64,000 bases of DNA, taken from positions 62,001-126,000 of the forward strand of contig NZ_JAJEWL010000003.1 of NCBI RefSeq assembly GCF_020687695.1, in the 5' to 3' direction. Shown here one piece after another: positions 9,505 through 18,140 of the stretch. Below the pieces are notes generated by a model. It ran no database searches, was not told the DNA's origin, and was given only the letters and a program-made list of their open reading frames with translations. The DNA comes from Pusillimonas sp. MFBS29 (GTDB lineage: Bacteria > Pseudomonadota > Gammaproteobacteria > Burkholderiales > Burkholderiaceae_B). Within the stretch, counting starts at the first letter, position 1. Every line of letters begins with the position of its first letter. The position numbers were made by a program, and so were the translations under genes.

Positions 9505-10458
9505 CTAACGTTCCTGCCAGCCTTGCACAAAGGCTGCCACGGGCTGGCGCTTGCCGCCGGCCTTTTGCATTTCGAGCAGACGCAGCACGCCTGCAGCGGT
9601 TGCGATGTCGATTCCCTGGGGCCCGGCGTGCACCACCTGCCCGGGCAGCACGTCGGCAGCGCGCCCGCTGTCTTCGGGCAAGGCCACAGCATCCCACACC
9701 TTGACGGGATCCTTCAGCCCCGGCAAGACCATGGTCGAGCCCGGCACCGGGTTAAAGGCACGTATACGACGGGCCAGCTCAATCGCAGGCTGGCTGAAAT
9801 CCAGTGCCGCTTCCGACTTCTCGAGTTTGGCCGCATAGGTCACACCCTCGTGCGGCTGCGGCTGCGCCTTCAGCTCGCCCGCCGCCAGGGCGGCGATGGC
9901 ATCGATAATGGCGGTTGCGCCCAGAGCAGCCAGTTCATCATGCAGCGTAGCCGCACTATGGGTTTCAGTGATGGGAATCGCGCGTGTCAGCAGCATGTCG
10001 CCGGTATCCAGGCCTTCATCCATTTGCATAATGGTTACACCGGTCTGCGCATCACCCGCTACGATGGCACGCTGTATGGGTGCGGCGCCGCGCCAGCGCG
10101 GAAGCAGGCTGGCGTGGATATTGAAGCAACCATGTACGGGCAGAGTCAGCACCCATCGGGGCAGAATCAGGCCATAGGCTGCCACCACCATCAGGTCAGG
10201 TGCGGCCTTGAGCAAGGCTTGCTGTGCCGCCACAGCGTCGTCGGGATATTTGCCATCCAGGCGCAAGCTGCGTGGCTGGCAAACCGGAATGCCAGCCGCC
10301 TGCGCAGTCTGCTTCACCGCACTGGGCGTAAGCTTGAGCCCGCGCCCTGACGGGCGATCGGGCTGGGTCAGGACCAGCGGGACTTCATGCCCGGCGGCCA
10401 GAATGGCTTCCAGCGCCTGGCTGGCAAAAGCTGGCGTACCAGCAAAAACGATTCGCAT
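9505..10458 (-). CDS. fmt: Methionyl-tRNA formyltransferase
   Basis: 317 residues, the normal length. The formyltransferase domain carries [15 protein letters not shown] at the start, the [16 protein letters not shown] motif near residue 112 that holds the folate-site and catalytic residues, and the C-terminal tRNA-binding domain. Fmt formylates initiator Met-tRNA. It lies 71 bp downstream of def on the same strand. A perfect 9-bp inverted repeat sits in the spacer and could tune read-through from def. Confidence 0.96.
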   Translation of the reverse strand: MRIVFAGTPAFASQALEAILAAGHEVPLVLTQPDRPSGRGLKLTPSAVKQTAQAAGIPVCQPRSLRLDGKYPDDAVAAQQALLKAAPDLMVVAAYGLILPRWVLTLPVHGCFNIHASLLPRWRGAAPIQRAIVAGDAQTGVTIMQMDEGLDTGDMLLTRAIPITETHSAATLHDELAALGATAIIDAIAALAAGELKAQPQPHEGVTYAAKLEKSEAALDFSQPAIELARRIRAFNPVPGSTMVLPGLKDPVKVWDAVALPEDSGRAADVLPGQVVHAGPQGIDIATAAGVLRLLEMQKAGGKRQPVAAFVQGWQER

Positions 10459-10467
10459 AAACAGAAA

Positions 10468-10492
10468 GGCCGATTCACATCATGAATCGGCC
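10468..10492 (-). terminator. Hairpin between def and fmt
   Basis: A perfect 9-bp inverted repeat (GGCCGATTC ... GAATCGGCC) with a 7-nt loop. Read on the minus strand it is followed by a short U-rich stretch (TTTCTGTTT) that runs into the fmt ATG ten bases later. It could be a weak terminator or attenuator after def, or a structure at the fmt start. The U-run is interrupted, so full termination is doubtful. Confidence 0.45.
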
Positions 10493-10529
10493 ATCATAAC
10501 AATAACAAATGGTTAGCAGGGCCTGGCGC

Positions 10530-11042
10530 TCAGGCCTTGAGCACCTCGCGTTCCTGCTTGCGCAGGCGAGTCTTGATGCGGTTTTGTTTCAGCATGGACA
10601 GGTACTCGACAAAGACCTTGCCCAGCAAGTGATCAAGTTCGTGCTGCACGCAGACTGCCAGCAGGCCATCGGCATCGAACTCGTAGGTTTCGCCCTTTTC
10701 GTTCAGGGCACGCACCCGTATGCGTGCCGCACGCTCGACCTCGTCGTAAATGCCCGGAACCGACAGGCAACCCTCTTCGTAAACCTGAATTTCGTCGCTT
10801 TTCCAGATGATTTCGGGGTTGATGAGGACGATCAACTCATTGCCGTCTTCCGAGACGTCGATGACAACCACACGCTCGTGCACATCAACCTGTGTGGCAG
10901 CCAGGCCCACGCCGGGTGCGTCGTACATGGTTTCGGCCATGTCGCGTACCAACTGGCGTATACGGTCGTCGACCTGCTCGACAGGTTTCGCAACCTTGTG
11001 CAGGCGGGGGTCGGGATACCGAAGGATGGGAAGTAAAGCCAT
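10530..11042 (-). CDS. def: Peptide deformylase
   Basis: 170 residues with all three catalytic motifs: GVGLAATQ (motif 1, near residue 45), EGCLSVPG (motif 2, metal-binding Cys near 92) and QHELDH (motif 3, HExxH near 134). It removes the N-formyl group from nascent proteins, complementing Fmt encoded just downstream. The gene is divergent from dprA over 147 bp. The ATG at 11042 has a poor ribosome binding site but the N-terminus ([12 protein letters not shown]) aligns with the family start. Confidence 0.96.
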   Translation of the reverse strand: MALLPILRYPDPRLHKVAKPVEQVDDRIRQLVRDMAETMYDAPGVGLAATQVDVHERVVVIDVSEDGNELIVLINPEIIWKSDEIQVYEEGCLSVPGIYDEVERAARIRVRALNEKGETYEFDADGLLAVCVQHELDHLLGKVFVEYLSMLKQNRIKTRLRKQEREVLKA

Positions 11043-11189
11043 AGAAACTGATCCGCTGATACGGGTAAACCGTTATCATAAAACAAACATTGCCTGCGTG
11101 CCCCGGTACCAAACGGCGCCACGGAGTCGCAGCGCGGCAAGTTAGTCCTGCTGTCGCCAAATTTCACCTGCCTTATGTCACACTAGAGC

Positions 11190-12362
11190 ATGCCTCTTAC
11201 ATTAGCAAAAGAAGAGCTCAGCTCCTGGATACGCCTGTCGCTTGAACCCGGCCTGGGCCCCGCCCTGGCCCGCAATCTGCTGGCCGCGCTGGGTTTGCCC
11301 CAGGATATCTACGCCGCGTCTGCAGGCAACCTGGCAAGGCTGCTGCCCGGCCAGCTCGTACAACAGATCAGGCAGGCCCCCGGTAACGAGATCCTTGAAG
11401 CCATTGCCAAGACCCTGGAATGGCTGGATCACCCCCAGCATCATCTGCTGACGCTTGCCGACAGCAGCTATCCGCGGGCACTGCTCGACATCCACGACCC
11501 TCCGCTGCTGCTGTATGCCAACGGCAACCTCGATCTGCTGAATCGCTCCGCCATCTCGATAGTCGGTGCACGCAATGCAAGCGCTGCAGGTCTGGACAAC
11601 GCCCACGCATTTTCCCTGCATCTGGCTCAATCAGGCTGGTGCATCGTCAGCGGCCTGGCGCTGGGCATAGATTCAGCGGTTCATGAAGGCGCCCTGCAGG
11701 CCGGCGGCAGCGGCGGTGGCACGATAGCCATCATCGGCACTGGCATAGACATCGTTTATCCGGCCCGAAATCGGGACCTGGCTCATAAAATCGCCCGGGA
11801 AGGCTTGCTGATCTCGGAATTTCCTCTTGGCCAGCGTGCGTTGCCCTATCATTTCCCCAAGCGCAACCGCCTGGTAGCCGGCATGGCGCGCGGCATTCTG
11901 GTGGTCGAGGCCGCCAGGCAAAGCGGCTCGCTCATTACCGCCCGCCTGGCAACCGAAATGGGCCGCGAAGTCTTTGCCATACCCGGCTCCATACATTCGC
12001 CCCTGTCGCGTGGCTGTCATGCACTGATCCGTCAAGGCGCCAAGCTGGTCGAATGCGCCGAAGACATCCACGAAGAGCTGGGCAAGCCCAGGCTGGCCGG
12101 TGTACCGGCACCCACACCAGCCATGCACCGCGTGCAGGTATCCACAGAAGCGGCCATTCCCGAAGCCGCACACGAACCTGCCACACAACGCATCCTGGAC
12201 GCCATGGGCTTCGACCCCGTCGATCTCGACACGCTGCAGCGACGTACCCAGCTGGGCCTATCCGCACTGAACAGCAGCCTGCTGGCACTCGAGCTTTCGG
12301 AAACCGTCGCCAGGCAGGACGACGGCCGTTTCCTGCGCCGCTCAACATTACAATCACGGTAA
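11190..12362 (+). CDS. dprA: DNA-processing protein DprA
   Basis: 390 residues. An N-terminal SAM-like helical region precedes the Rossmann-type core with SIVGARNASAAG near residue 115, SGLALGIDSAVHEGAL near 152 and FPKRNRLVAGMARG near 220. A C-terminal winged-helix segment spans about 330-385 (RILDAMGFDPVDLDTLQ). DprA binds incoming single-stranded DNA and loads RecA during transformation. The convergent neighbours at each end suggest it is a single transcription unit. Confidence 0.95.
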   Translation: MPLTLAKEELSSWIRLSLEPGLGPALARNLLAALGLPQDIYAASAGNLARLLPGQLVQQIRQAPGNEILEAIAKTLEWLDHPQHHLLTLADSSYPRALLDIHDPPLLLYANGNLDLLNRSAISIVGARNASAAGLDNAHAFSLHLAQSGWCIVSGLALGIDSAVHEGALQAGGSGGGTIAIIGTGIDIVYPARNRDLAHKIAREGLLISEFPLGQRALPYHFPKRNRLVAGMARGILVVEAARQSGSLITARLATEMGREVFAIPGSIHSPLSRGCHALIRQGAKLVECAEDIHEELGKPRLAGVPAPTPAMHRVQVSTEAAIPEAAHEPATQRILDAMGFDPVDLDTLQRRTQLGLSALNSSLLALELSETVARQDDGRFLRRSTLQSR

Positions 12363-12420
12363 TATACAGAGTTAATATTCATAATCTGTTGCCGCGGCCA
12401 GCCTACCAAGGAATCCTGTC

Positions 12421-13329
12421 ATGTCCTTACCCAATAAAGTAAAAATCGTCGAAGTCTCGCCCCGCGATGGACTGCAAAACGAAAAGGAATTTGTCGACAC
12501 CGCCCTCAAGATCGAACTTATCGACCGTCTGTCTGCGGCCGGGTTTGTCAATATCGAGGCCGCCTCGTTTGTGTCCCCGAAATGGGTGCCACAAATGGCC
12601 GATGGCGCAGAAGTCATGGCAGGCATCACACGCCGGCCAGGCACCATCTATTCAGTCCTCACCCCCAACATGCGTGGCTTCGAGGCCGCACTGGCCGCCG
12701 GTGCCGACGAGGTCGTTATTTTCGGCGCAGCCAGCGAAGCCTTCTCACAGAAAAACATCAACTGCTCCATTGCCGAATCCATTGCCCGTTTCGAACCTGT
12801 GGCGCACGCCGCCAAGGAAGCCGGGCTACGCCTGCGTGCCAGCATAAGCTGTGCGTTAGGTTGCCCGTACCAAGGCGAAACCCCCATCGCTTCGGTGGTC
12901 GATGTGGCCCAACGCATGCTGGCCCTGGGCTGCGACGAAATCGACGTGGCCGACACCATAGGCACAGGCACCGCGAAGCGCGTGGGTGAAGTCATGCGTG
13001 CCGTTACCGAAGTCGTCGACCCGGCGCGCGTCTCGGGCCATTTTCACGACACCTATGGCCAATCCCTGGCCAATATTCTGGCGGCCATGGAAGCCGGCAT
13101 CACCATTTTCCACAGCTCCGTCGCCGGCCTGGGTGGCTGCCCTTATGCCAAGGGCGCAACCGGCAATGTGGCCACCGAAGACGTGCTGTACATGATGCAA
13201 GGTCTGGGCATAGAAACAGGCATAGACCTTGAAGCCGTCGCCGACACCGGCCTGTGGATGTCGCAACATTTGAATCGCAAGTCATCCAGTCGCGCCGGAA
13301 CCGCGCTGGCAGCACGCAAGGCAGCCTGA
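12421..13329 (+). CDS. Hydroxymethylglutaryl-CoA lyase
   Basis: 302 residues of the HMGL-like TIM-barrel family. It opens with VEVSPRDGLQNE (metal-binding Asp and catalytic Arg region), and near residues 233-240 has the C-loop GLGGCPYAKGATGN with the catalytic Cys. HMG-CoA lyase cleaves HMG-CoA to acetoacetate and acetyl-CoA, the last step of leucine breakdown. AAGGA precedes the ATG at good spacing. Other leucine-degradation genes are not adjacent. Confidence 0.93.
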   Translation: MSLPNKVKIVEVSPRDGLQNEKEFVDTALKIELIDRLSAAGFVNIEAASFVSPKWVPQMADGAEVMAGITRRPGTIYSVLTPNMRGFEAALAAGADEVVIFGAASEAFSQKNINCSIAESIARFEPVAHAAKEAGLRLRASISCALGCPYQGETPIASVVDVAQRMLALGCDEIDVADTIGTGTAKRVGEVMRAVTEVVDPARVSGHFHDTYGQSLANILAAMEAGITIFHSSVAGLGGCPYAKGATGNVATEDVLYMMQGLGIETGIDLEAVADTGLWMSQHLNRKSSSRAGTALAARKAA

Positions 13330-13331
13330 GC

Positions 13332-13805
13332 TTGTTGTCGCACTTAAGACCCAGCCCCGAAGAACACAATCAGCTCCTGCAGGAAATCGGGCCATTGCCG
13401 ATCAAGGGAATGGCCTGGCCGGCATGGATCAAGCTGATGGCATGGGCCACACTGGCTTTCATAGGCTTCCAGATCATTCGCATCGCCGCAGGCCCGCTGG
13501 GACAAAACATCAGTCCCATGGTCACCGGCAGCATTATTGTTTGCTATGTGGGCCTGCTTGTCCTGGCACGCTACATGCAAATATCGGTCACCTCAATTAC
13601 CGAAACCGGCATACAGCAGTCGTGGCTGGGCCGACGTGAAATCGCCTGGGAAGAAATTCAGTTCGTGAAGTTCATCCCCTTGCTGGCATCGAAAAAAATG
13701 ATCTGCTTTCCGGCACGCGGCCGGCCGGTGGTATTCCAGGCCGGCACCAAAGAACTGCAGATTGCGTTTGCGCGAATTTCGCTGGTATACCGGAGGCGCA
13801 AATAG
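13332..13805 (+). CDS. Hypothetical membrane protein
   Basis: No family recognised. The frame is open from inside the preceding lyase gene, so the start must be inferred. TTG at 13332 or 13335 just after the lyase stop gives about 157 residues, and ATG at 13410 gives 131. Two likely membrane helices are visible (WIKLMAWATLAFIGFQIIRI and MVTGSIIVCYVGLLVLARYM), followed by a soluble part of about 65 residues with the look of a small PH-like membrane protein (ITETGIQQSWLGRREIAWEE). It probably shares the lyase transcript. Confidence 0.55.
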   Translation: MLSHLRPSPEEHNQLLQEIGPLPIKGMAWPAWIKLMAWATLAFIGFQIIRIAAGPLGQNISPMVTGSIIVCYVGLLVLARYMQISVTSITETGIQQSWLGRREIAWEEIQFVKFIPLLASKKMICFPARGRPVVFQAGTKELQIAFARISLVYRRRK

Positions 13806-14203
13806 GCTGCGCCTTACTGGTAACTCTTGTCATCAAAGAGCTTTGCTTGCCGCAATAAACCCGGTTCTTAAGGCGGTGTCCGGGTCCGACTTGCCCCACC
13901 ATCCTGCTCTAAAGACGTGGTGCCTGGCACTGGACAGAGCGGAGATTGAGCACGCCACCGGGCTGTGCCCTGCCGGGGAGGCAAGGCCGCAACTGTTCGA
14001 GCAACGCGAGTGCAGGTAGCCCGGGGGGCTGCCTGCGTTGCGAGTTTTGCGGCCGCCCCGGCAGGGAATAGCCTGGTGGGAAATCCCGGCGCAGCCGGGA
14101 TCGTGCGATTTTCCGCGGCGTCCAGTGCCAGGCACCGCGTCTCTTTAGAACATGAGGCAAGACGGTAAAAAACGCAAAGCCAGGCTGCTAAAACGTCAAT
14201 CGC
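13806..14203. other. Intergenic region holding nested-hairpin element A
   Basis: 398 bp between convergent genes without a credible coding frame. It is dominated by the inverted-repeat element at 13909-14148. The flanks (13806-13908 and 14149-14203) show nothing I recognise. Confidence 0.6.
13909..14148. repeat. Nested inverted-repeat element A (240 bp, MITE-like or structured RNA)
   Basis: Outer arms 13909-13935 and 14120-14148 share a perfect 17-nt core (GGTGCCTGGCACTGGAC on the left). Inner arms 13968-14007 and 14035-14066 pair over most of their length (CCCTGCCGGGG and CAACGC blocks). The tip is a GC-rich hairpin around 14011-14036. The right arm alone has an extra perfect side hairpin, ATCCCGGC-GCA-GCCGGGAT, at 14083-14101. 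The stretches between arms also pair imperfectly, so the whole 240 bp can fold into one branched stem. Element B at 38274-38515 has the same plan. No transposase is present. Confidence 0.7.
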
Positions 14204-14821
14204 CTAATCAGCGACAACTGGATCAGACACAGCCGGATATCCAATACACAACTGCATAACAGGCTCCAGGGGGATCCCCAGCCCCAGCACATCGGCAGTC
14301 GCCTCATCGTTGAAGCCCCCCACCCCGACGCACCCCAGCCCTTCGGCAACCGCCTGCAGTTGCAGATTCTGCGCGGCGGCCCCCGCCTCGAGATAGACAT
14401 AACGGACCCCACGCCGGCCAAAAGGGCGTTGGTCCGCAAACGCTTGGGCTGGCTTAACCATATCGGCACAAATAACGATAATGCAGGCTGCCTGCCCTAT
14501 CCAGGGTTGCTCATCAATAGCCGCCGCAGCCAGTGCCGGCCGCAGATCCGAACCATGCAGCAATCGCAAAGATTGATCATTTACACCAATCTCGTACAGC
14601 CCCTGGTCCAGCCCCGCCACCCGCGCCGCCTGAACATACAGGCGTAAAGGATGCATGGCGTGGGCGGAGGGCGCCGTGCGGTTGCCGTCAGGCCCCGTGA
14701 TTCCCTGTGCCGCCCACAACAGCCTTTGCAGGGCTTGCAGCGGTACGGCCGCGTTGGAAAAATCCCGGACCGTCCTGCGCTGCAACAGGGCCTGCCTCAG
14801 ACTGATTTCTGCCAGACTCAT
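14204..14821 (-). CDS. Nitroreductase family protein (SagB/ThcOx-like)
   Basis: 205 residues with the FMN-binding nitroreductase fold: RRTVRDFSNAAVPLQALQRL near residue 16, LLWAAQGITG, and the C-terminal AEGLGCVGVGGFND segment. The layout is nearest to SagB-type oxidoreductases, which include thiazole/oxazole dehydrogenases and many uncharacterised stand-alone enzymes. Its ATG overlaps the stop of the amino-acid binding protein (ATGA at 14818-14821), so the two should be translated together. No azoline-peptide cluster is nearby, so the substrate is unknown. Confidence 0.82.
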   Translation of the reverse strand: MSLAEISLRQALLQRRTVRDFSNAAVPLQALQRLLWAAQGITGPDGNRTAPSAHAMHPLRLYVQAARVAGLDQGLYEIGVNDQSLRLLHGSDLRPALAAAAIDEQPWIGQAACIIVICADMVKPAQAFADQRPFGRRGVRYVYLEAGAAAQNLQLQAVAEGLGCVGVGGFNDEATADVLGLGIPLEPVMQLCIGYPAVSDPVVAD

Positions 14822-15834
14822 CGTACCGGCAATCCGTACATCAGCCCGCCATCAGTCCATTGGGCGTTCAAGCCACGCTCGATCTGCAAGGGACTGCCCT
14901 TGCCTACGTTGCGCTCGAAGCTTTCACCGTAGTTGCCGACCTGCTTGATGATGTTATAGGCCCACTTTTCATCAACGCCCAGGTTTTTGCCTGAACCTTC
15001 GGTCACACCCAGCAGGCGCTTCACATTCGGGTTCTCGCTTTTAAGCTGCTCATCAACATTGGCCGAGGTAATGCCCAGTTCTTCGGCACCTATCATGGCC
15101 TGCAGGGACCACTTCACCACATTCAGCCAACGATCGTCACCCTGACGCACAAACGGGCCCAACGGCTCTTTGGAAACGATCTCGGGCAGCACCTGGTAAT
15201 CATCGGGATTGGACAGCTTCGAGATACGGATCGAAGCCAGGCCCGATGCATCGGTGGTGAACACATCGCAGCGGCCTGCAGCAAAGGCATTGACCACTTC
15301 GTTGAACTGCTCGATCACCACAGGCTTGTAGTTCACGTTATTTGCGCGCGCCCAGTCAGCCATCGTGCTCTCGTTGGACGTACCGGTTTGCATGCACACC
15401 GATGCGCCATCCAGCTCTTTGGCGCTGCTCACGCCCAGTGACTTGGGCACCAGAAAGCCTTGGCCGTCATAGAAATTGACGCCGGCTGAAATCGCACCCA
15501 GCGCCGTATCACGCTGCTGCGTGACTGTGGTGTTGCGCGCAAGCAGATCGATCTCGCCTGACTGCAGTGCTGTGAAACGTTGTTGAGAACTTAGCGGCAC
15601 TGCCTTGAATTTCGAGGCATCGCCCAGCGTTGCTGCGGCAACAGCACGGCACATATCGACATCAAGGCCCTTCCACTCTCCTTTTGCGTCGGGCGCCGAA
15701 AAGCCTGCAAAGCCTGTGGTGACTCCGCAGTGAACCACCCCGCGCTCCTTGACCACATCGAGCGTATCGGCGTGAGCGCCTGAAAACCCGGCCGCCAGGA
15801 CTGCAACGCCTGCAACATACTTGAACTTGCGCAT
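14818..15834 (-). CDS. General amino-acid ABC transporter binding protein (AapJ/BztA family)
   Basis: 338 residues. A signal peptide (MRKFKYVAGVAVLAAGFSGAHA) targets it to the periplasm. The mature part is AapJ-like: VHCGVTTGFAGFSAPD, GLDVDMCRAVAAATLGD and ARNTTVTQQRD. The start at 15834 is preferred over an upstream in-frame codon because AGGGGAT lies just before it and the signal peptide begins there. No cognate permease or ATPase is adjacent, so it is an orphan in this window. It is translationally coupled to the nitroreductase. Confidence 0.87.
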   Translation of the reverse strand: MRKFKYVAGVAVLAAGFSGAHADTLDVVKERGVVHCGVTTGFAGFSAPDAKGEWKGLDVDMCRAVAAATLGDASKFKAVPLSSQQRFTALQSGEIDLLARNTTVTQQRDTALGAISAGVNFYDGQGFLVPKSLGVSSAKELDGASVCMQTGTSNESTMADWARANNVNYKPVVIEQFNEVVNAFAAGRCDVFTTDASGLASIRISKLSNPDDYQVLPEIVSKEPLGPFVRQGDDRWLNVVKWSLQAMIGAEELGITSANVDEQLKSENPNVKRLLGVTEGSGKNLGVDEKWAYNIIKQVGNYGESFERNVGKGSPLQIERGLNAQWTDGGLMYGLPVR

Positions 15835-15909
15835 GGAACATCCCCTATTAAAAACAACAAGCTTTTGATCGCATCTTACTGCAATCAGGCCAGGGGAAAA
15901 CACATGTAC

Positions 15910-17184
15910 TTATTCATAACTGCGGATATCGTCGATGACCTTGCCGTCATTGGGCAGGCTATCAGGCGCAACCGGCTCGATATCGGCGCGCAGCTTGGTG
16001 AGCTCGCGCACCGAGGCGGCAACACGGGCCAGCACTTCCGGATCGTGCTGCGCAAGCTCGGCCTGCAGTGTCATCAGGTCATTGCCCACCTTGCCGGAGA
16101 TCACCAGCCGTGCCTTGCCGATCTCGGGATGCCGTTTGAGTACGCTGGCCACCTGGGCGGGATGTACAAACATGCCCCTGACCTTGGTAGTTTGATCGGC
16201 GCGTCCCATCCAGCCCTTGATCCGCACGTTGCTGCGGCCACATGGTGAGCTGCCCAGCATCAACATGGACAAGTCACCCGTACCAAAGCGCACCAGCGGA
16301 TAATCGGGATTCAAGGTGGTGACGACCACTTCGCCAACCTCTCCGTCCTTGGCGGGCTGACTGGTGCCCGGCCGTACTATCTCGAGGATGATGTCTTCGT
16401 TCACCACCAATCCGTCCCGGGCCGATGTCTCGTAAGCCATCATGCCCAAATCAGCACTGCCGTAGGCCTGATAACCGTCAATGCCACGCTCGGCGAACCA
16501 TTTGCACAACGACGGCGGAAACGCCTCGCCGGAAAATAGCGCCCGTTTGATCGAAGGCAGGGCCACGCCCAGCTCATCGGCTTTTTCAAGAATGATCTTC
16601 AGGAAACTTGGAGTACCGGTGTAACCCGCAGGCGCCAGATCGGCAATGGCCTGCACCTGTTGCTCCGTTTGCCCCACACCGCCCGGAAACACCGTGCATC
16701 CCAGCGCGTGTGCAGCCGTTTCCATCATGGAGCCGGCAGGCGTGAAGTGGTAAGAGAAGCAGTTGTATACCAGTTCGCCACTGCGAAAACCTGCTGCGTA
16801 GAGCGACCGGGCAAAGCCCCAGTAGTCCGGGCGGCGGCTTTCAGGCTCGTAGATGGGCCCGGGAGAAGCAAAAACCCGCGCGGCCTCACCCCAGCCTATG
16901 GCTGAAAAACCGCCGAACACCCTGCTTGTAGGGGAAAGCTCTTGCCCGGCCTGACCCTGTCTCATGGCCAATTGAGCCTGGAGCAGCTCGCTTTTCCGTA
17001 TGACGGGTATCTGTACAAGATCGGCACGGCTGCGGATGACGTCAGGCTCGACTCCTTGCAGTTGCTGCGCAATGGCCGGAGCGCGCTCACGGGCCCGCTT
17101 CAGCGCATCTGGCAGACGTGCCAGCAAGCTGTGCTCACGCGCTGCGGCGTCTGCCGCCTCCCGGTCTTCATAATATTTGCTCAT
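15910..17184 (-). CDS. PaaK-like acyl-CoA ligase (phenylacetate-CoA ligase family)
   Basis: 424 residues, the length of phenylacetate-CoA ligases. The core and C-terminal parts match the family: YTGTPSFLKIILEKAD, AYGSADLGMMAYET near residue 245, and YPLVRFGTGDLSML near 305. The usual SSGTTG phosphate-binding loop of the PaaK family is not seen where expected near residue 90; RVFGGFSAIGWGEA stands there. It is the last gene of the liv-type cluster, 56 bp after livF. It probably activates an aromatic or other carboxylic acid imported by the transporter, but the degenerate loop leaves activity uncertain. Confidence 0.78.
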   Translation of the reverse strand: MSKYYEDREAADAAAREHSLLARLPDALKRARERAPAIAQQLQGVEPDVIRSRADLVQIPVIRKSELLQAQLAMRQGQAGQELSPTSRVFGGFSAIGWGEAARVFASPGPIYEPESRRPDYWGFARSLYAAGFRSGELVYNCFSYHFTPAGSMMETAAHALGCTVFPGGVGQTEQQVQAIADLAPAGYTGTPSFLKIILEKADELGVALPSIKRALFSGEAFPPSLCKWFAERGIDGYQAYGSADLGMMAYETSARDGLVVNEDIILEIVRPGTSQPAKDGEVGEVVVTTLNPDYPLVRFGTGDLSMLMLGSSPCGRSNVRIKGWMGRADQTTKVRGMFVHPAQVASVLKRHPEIGKARLVISGKVGNDLMTLQAELAQHDPEVLARVAASVRELTKLRADIEPVAPDSLPNDGKVIDDIRSYE

Positions 17185-17240
17185 GATTCATCCCGCCAGG
17201 ACATCCGCCTGGTCAAAAAACGCATGCACTATCGCCGGGC

Positions 17241-18071
17241 CTAAGCCAGCCAGCGCTTGCGTCGCCGATAGAATTTGGTGTCCCGAAAGTTCTTGCGCTC
17301 ACCACTGGATACGCCCAGATAGAATTCCTTGACGTCTTCGTTTTCGGCCAGTTCACGCGCTTCACCGTCCATCATCACACGGCCGTTTTCCAGAATGTAG
17401 CCATAGTCTGCATAGCGCAAGGCTATGTTCGTGTTCTGTTCAGCCAGCAGAAAACTGACTCCTTCACGCTGATTCAGGTCCTGAACAATTTCAAAAATTT
17501 CTTCCACGATTTGCGGTGCCAGCCCCATCGAAGGTTCGTCCAGCAGAATCATGGTCGGACTGGCCATCAGGGCACGCCCGATTGCCGTCATTTGCTGCTC
17601 GCCACCCGAGGTGTAGCCTGCCTGGCTGCCACGACGCTGCTTCAGCCGTGGGAAATACTGATAGACCCTGTCCAGCGACGCATTCAGTTCACCCCGGCTG
17701 ATATTCCGTGTGTAGGCACCGGTCAGCAGGTTCTCTTCGATAGTCAGGTGTGCAAAGCAATGACGCCCTTCCATGACCTGCACGACCCCGCGCTTGACCA
17801 GATCAGCCGGCGTAAGCTTTTCGATACGCTCGCCGCGATAATCGATGCTGCCTTTGGTCACATCGCCGCGCTCAGCCTTGAGCAAATTGGACACTGCCCG
17901 CAAGGTGGTGGTCTTGCCAGCGCCATTGGCCCCCAGCAATGCCACGATCTTTCCTTCCGGCACACACAAGGAAACCCCCTTGAGCACCAGAATCACGTGG
18001 TTGTAGATAACCTCGATGCCATTGACATTAAGGAGAATATTTGGGGTCTCGGCCTGAACAGTCGCATTCAT
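17241..18071 (-). CDS. livF: Branched-chain-type ABC transporter ATPase LivF
   Basis: 276 residues. ABC ATPase with Walker A GANGAGKTTTL near residue 53, Q-loop region, signature TSGGEQQM near 150, and Walker B MILLDEPSMGLAP. LivF-type subunits pair with LivG on the membrane proteins LivH and LivM. ATG at 18071 is chosen because it starts the usual LivF N-terminus; the longer TTG start at 18128 would reach almost to the upstream stop. The C-terminus (NFRDTKFYRRRKRW) is extended and basic, as in paralogues from CoA-ligase-linked liv clusters. Confidence 0.9.
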   Translation of the reverse strand: MNATVQAETPNILLNVNGIEVIYNHVILVLKGVSLCVPEGKIVALLGANGAGKTTTLRAVSNLLKAERGDVTKGSIDYRGERIEKLTPADLVKRGVVQVMEGRHCFAHLTIEENLLTGAYTRNISRGELNASLDRVYQYFPRLKQRRGSQAGYTSGGEQQMTAIGRALMASPTMILLDEPSMGLAPQIVEEIFEIVQDLNQREGVSFLLAEQNTNIALRYADYGYILENGRVMMDGEARELAENEDVKEFYLGVSSGERKNFRDTKFYRRRKRWLA

Positions 18072-18140
18072 ACATTTGTTTCCGGTAATTGCCGGGACCG
18101 GTAGCCGCCCTGGAGCGACCACCGGCAACCTGACACTACA

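Noticed and set aside
18072-18128. Longer LivF starting at TTG 18128
   Set aside because: The extra 19 residues are not LivF-like, and ATG 18071 begins the conserved N-terminus.
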